From Stenotrophomonas cyclobalanopsidis (lineage in GTDB: Bacteria; Pseudomonadota; Gammaproteobacteria; Xanthomonadales; Xanthomonadaceae), in NCBI RefSeq assembly GCF_008710035.1, contig NZ_VYKI01000005.1, positions 51,411 to 115,410 on the forward strand: a DNA stretch of 64,000 bases. Direction: 5' to 3'. The translations under genes were made by a program, and so were the position numbers. Positions 61,168 to 64,000 of the stretch are shown one piece after another (positions within the stretch are counted from its first letter, which is position 1; each line of letters starts with the position of its first letter). The notes below the pieces were generated by a model. It worked only from the letters and a program-made list of their open reading frames with translations. It had not been told where the DNA came from and did no database searches.

Positions 61168-63476
61168 TCGCGGCAATGTGGCTGCGCCTGGCGATTGCGT
61201 CGCTCGCGGCCTGCCTGCTGACCAGCGCCACGATGGATGGCCCGCAATCTTCCGGGAATCCGCAGCGCCCAGTGCGTGTCGCAACTGGACCGATGCTGCG
61301 ACCATTTCCCGAGCAGGCACAGCCGGACGCTCCGCCGACCATTGCGCACCGTTATGCGAAATTGGTGGCGCGGCATTCCGGCCTGTCCTTCATCGAGCAG
61401 CCGCACGACAGCACCCTTGCCGCCATCGCGGCCGTCTGCGCGCGGCAGGCTGACCTGGTACTGGTGCAAGGCGCGGCCACGGACCTGCCTTTGCCCTGCG
61501 CCACCCTCATTCAATCCCGTCCGTTTCGCGGCGGCGATACCGTATTGGCGGGCCCGCTGGACACTCCCCTGCCCCACGACGCCAGCGGCTTGAACGGCCT
61601 GAAGCTGGCCGCGGTAGAAGGTGACCCCTACCCCGCCTGGCTGGTCGCGCGCCATCCGCAGGCGCAGGTTGTTGCGGCGCCCAACATGCATGCGGCACTG
61701 GCGCTGGTCGATGCCGGCACGGCAGATGCAGCCATCGGCCTGGAGGCCAGCCTGCGCCCGGTGTTCCGGCGCGATTTCCACGACAGCCTGCGCGTGCAGC
61801 CCCTGCGCGACCACTTCCCGCACGAACTGCATCTGCTGGCACGCCGCAGCGACCAGCAGTTGATCGACCGAATCGAAGACGCGCTGGCGCGGATCACTGT
61901 CGATGAGCACGCCGCGTTGCTGCAGCACTGGGCCCGGCATACGCTGGCGGACCGATGGCAGCACGCCAACATCCAACCGCCACATTGGGTGCTGCCGGTC
62001 CTCGCCATGGCCCTGCTGGCATTGTTCGTTTCGTTTGTCGCATCCAGGCGCCGGCACGGGCGCCTGCAGGCGCAGCAGCGTGAGCGCAGCCACGCCTCCG
62101 GCATGGTCAATCACGAGGTGCGCAATGCGGCGCAGGCCATGGTGACAGCGGTCGACCTGCTCAAGCAGAGCGCCTTGCCGGCCGGCGCACACGAACTGGC
62201 CTCCATCGCCGCCAATGCCGGGCAGACCCTGCGCAGACTGCTCAACAGCGCTCTGGATTTCTCCCGGCTGGCGGACGGCAGCTTCCGGCCGCGGCCCCGG
62301 CCATGCGCGCCGGCTGCGCTATGCGCGCAGGCCGTGCAGGCCGCGACGCCGCAGGCCCAGCAGCGACGCCTGCGCCTGCAACTGCATGCGGACGAAGCCC
62401 TGCCGCCGGTGCTGGTCGATCCCGACTGCCTGCGCCAGATCCTGGACAACCTGCTGGGCAACGCACTCAAGTTCACCGACGTGGGCGGCGTGGATCTGCG
62501 CGTGGAGGTGGACGCCGCATCCTGCCCTGCCCGGTTGCAGATCGAGGTGGTCGACAGTGGCATCGGCATTGCGCCCGCACAGACGGCCGAGCTGTTCGCG
62601 CCGTATCGGCAGGCGGACGGCGGCCATGAGCGCGGCGGCAGCGGTCTGGGCCTGTCAATCTGCCGTCAGCTGGCGCAGGCCATGGGCGGCACGCTGGATG
62701 CACACAGCGTCCATGGTCGCGGCAGCCGCTTCATCCTGCGCGTGCCGGTGCGGGTGCTGGATGAAGGCGCGCTTGCGCAGGAAACGCTGGACACGTCGAT
62801 GCCACTCGGCGGCTTGCAGGTGCTGCTGGTCGACGACCATGTACTCACTCGCCAGGTCACTACCGCGCAACTGCAGCAACTCGGCGCGGACGTATGCGAA
62901 GCGGACGGCCCTGCTGCGGCGCTTGCCCAACACGCCGCCTCACCCGCTTCGATCGTGCTGCTCGACATAGAACTGGACGCGATGGATGGCTATGCGCTGG
63001 CCACGCAGTTGCGTGCGCAGGAGCGCGACCAGGCGAATCGGGCATGGCTGCTCGCACTGTCAGCACATAGTGGCGATGAGCACCTGCAGCGCTGTCAGCG
63101 TGCGGGTTTCGATGGCGTTCTTGTCAAGCCGCTGCAGATCGAGTGCCTGCTCGATGCACTGGACCTCGGTAGCAGTGGTGCACAACCCATCACCGACCTG
63201 CCGGCGCAACTGCTCGCGGACTACGACCAAGACATCCGCGCAGAAATGGCGCTATTGCAGCAGGCCGTGGACGCGCGGGATGCACCAGCGCTGTGTCATC
63301 ATGCCCATCGCCTGCAGGGTGTCCTGCAGATGCGCGGCGTCGCAGCCATGCAGGACGTGGCGGGTGAACTGTGGAGCGTGGGCAACGCCGCTGCCCCGGA
63401 CTGGTCCGAAGCGCAGCGGCTGCTGCGGGTGCTGCGCGTCTGGCGCGGCGATATTACCGCCGCGCAAGAGCCTTGA
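61164..63476 (+). CDS. BvgS/EvgS-like hybrid sensor histidine kinase
   Basis: A 770-residue membrane kinase starting at GTG 61164 (overlaps the regulator stop). Residues ~35-265 are one periplasmic solute-binding-like (Venus flytrap) domain, then a helix (~273-293), HisKA with MVNHEVRNAAQAM (phospho-His 317), HATPase with DNLLGNALKFTDVGG and GGSGLGLSICRQL, a receiver with SIVLLDIELDAMDGY (phospho-Asp) and a C-terminal Hpt with HHAHRLQGVLQM. This is a full phosphorelay. It lacks the second flytrap and PAS of BvgS. The signal is unknown. Confidence 0.92.
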   Translation: MIAAMWLRLAIASLAACLLTSATMDGPQSSGNPQRPVRVATGPMLRPFPEQAQPDAPPTIAHRYAKLVARHSGLSFIEQPHDSTLAAIAAVCARQADLVLVQGAATDLPLPCATLIQSRPFRGGDTVLAGPLDTPLPHDASGLNGLKLAAVEGDPYPAWLVARHPQAQVVAAPNMHAALALVDAGTADAAIGLEASLRPVFRRDFHDSLRVQPLRDHFPHELHLLARRSDQQLIDRIEDALARITVDEHAALLQHWARHTLADRWQHANIQPPHWVLPVLAMALLALFVSFVASRRRHGRLQAQQRERSHASGMVNHEVRNAAQAMVTAVDLLKQSALPAGAHELASIAANAGQTLRRLLNSALDFSRLADGSFRPRPRPCAPAALCAQAVQAATPQAQQRRLRLQLHADEALPPVLVDPDCLRQILDNLLGNALKFTDVGGVDLRVEVDAASCPARLQIEVVDSGIGIAPAQTAELFAPYRQADGGHERGGSGLGLSICRQLAQAMGGTLDAHSVHGRGSRFILRVPVRVLDEGALAQETLDTSMPLGGLQVLLVDDHVLTRQVTTAQLQQLGADVCEADGPAAALAQHAASPASIVLLDIELDAMDGYALATQLRAQERDQANRAWLLALSAHSGDEHLQRCQRAGFDGVLVKPLQIECLLDALDLGSSGAQPITDLPAQLLADYDQDIRAEMALLQQAVDARDAPALCHHAHRLQGVLQMRGVAAMQDVAGELWSVGNAAAPDWSEAQRLLRVLRVWRGDITAAQEP

Positions 63477-63555
63477 CTCCGGCTGCGTTGCCCGACCTCT
63501 TCAGTCCAGGCAGACGCTGACCCCAGTCTCGCCAAAGCGTTTCCAACGAGCAACA

Positions 63556-63576
63556 GAGGGACGAGGGACGAGGGAC
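63556..63576 (+). repeat. three tandem copies of a 7-base unit
   Basis: GAGGGAC repeated three times without interruption, 53 bases upstream of the last ORF. Possible slippage site in its leader. Confidence 0.7.
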
Positions 63577-63629
63577 CCAGCGTGCGGCCGCTGATAAGCT
63601 GACGGGAACGACCAACCGGATCCAGGGAC

Positions 63630-64000
63630 ATGGAACCCTATCGCTTCTCGCTGAAAGAGCTCATTGACCATGACCTCAGTCCTGTGCAGGCAGTTCTGCA
63701 GGCCAGCGTTGACCTGGTCAGCTCCCGTTTTGCCCTTGCCGGGTCAGGGTCAAATGTACGGGCGCCGCTGCTTGAACATCGTGGCGAAGTAGACGCCAAC
63801 GGCGCTTTTTTGGGCGCGATCGCCGCATTCGGCCATGCGATCAATGATCGAATGGAGGAGTTTCCTGCGGATCAGTGGGGCCCCTGCACATCAGTGTCGT
63901 GGGCCCAGTACACCAATCATTACTCGGGCAGATCTTCCGAGCCGCAGCGAGGCGGGGACTTTGCACTCGTCCTGGATCTGGGCGGGAACCATTGCCGGCT
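63630..64000 (+). CDS. 5' part of an unrecognised protein (runs off the window)
   Basis: An open frame from ATG 63630 (MEPYRFSLKELIDHD) to the window end, at least 123 residues. Codon bias is good. The readable sequence QASVDLVSSRFALAGSG, GAIAAFGHAINDRMEEFPADQWG and GGDFALVLDLGG has no obvious motif, signal peptide or membrane segment. An SD-like CAGGGAC lies upstream. Function unknown until the rest is seen. Confidence 0.65.
   Translation, partial: MEPYRFSLKELIDHDLSPVQAVLQASVDLVSSRFALAGSGSNVRAPLLEHRGEVDANGAFLGAIAAFGHAINDRMEEFPADQWGPCTSVSWAQYTNHYSGRSSEPQRGGDFALVLDLGGNHCR

Noticed and set aside
1-64000. CRISPR arrays, tRNA and rRNA genes
   Set aside because: No regularly spaced repeats, no tRNA cloverleaf with CCA-proximal arms and no rRNA stretches were seen on reading.

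Overview
The window is high-GC chromosomal DNA from a member of the Xanthomonadaceae, most likely Stenotrophomonas (S. maltophilia complex). The main evidence is a dozen short palindromes that begin with GTAG (SMAG-type REP elements, typical of that genus), together with gene content and codon usage. No rRNA, tRNA, CRISPR array or intact transposase was seen.

Layout. 0-13.6 kb: an MmyB-type regulator divergent from an epimerase-like gene, an exonuclease III, a tight four-gene operon (acyl-CoA dehydrogenase-like, PIG-L deacetylase, NodS-type methyltransferase, GT2 glycosyltransferase), two oxidoreductases, a sensory-rhodopsin-transducer-like protein, and DNA repair genes (cho, a Nei-type glycosylase). 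13.6-19 kb: an isochorismatase-family gene preceded by a threonine-rich leader ORF and an attenuator-like hairpin, a GAF protein, a DJ-1/PfpI gene next to a decapitated TetR gene, and a LysR/YeiH pair. 19-27 kb: an iron-type cluster (DUF4198, EF-hand, ApbE-DUF2271, TonB-dependent receptor) behind a Fur-box-like site, and a second receptor facing it. 27.5-33 kb: small secreted and membrane proteins, FAS1, an EAL phosphodiesterase, a ClC channel. 33-53 kb: light- and stress-related genes (BLUF, LOV histidine kinase, FeS-type photolyase, EAL protein) mixed with glycan genes (glgX, GH15), a hydrolase/GMC/SDR operon and transporters.

53-60 kb is accessory: hypothetical membrane and secreted proteins separated by SMAG palindromes, a structured RNA candidate, the 3' remnant of a filamentous-phage Zot gene, and at 59.9 kb a nearly canonical XerCD dif sequence. 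This suggests the replication terminus or a degraded filamentous prophage integrated at dif. 60.5-63.5 kb holds a BvgAS-like phosphorelay, and the window ends inside an unrecognised ORF.

The most unusual observations are the threonine attenuator in front of an isochorismatase-family gene, the dif/Zot region, the structured RNA at 56.6-56.8 kb, the use of SMAG ends as stop codons by at least five genes, and the uncharacterised deacetylase/methyltransferase/glycosyltransferase operon.
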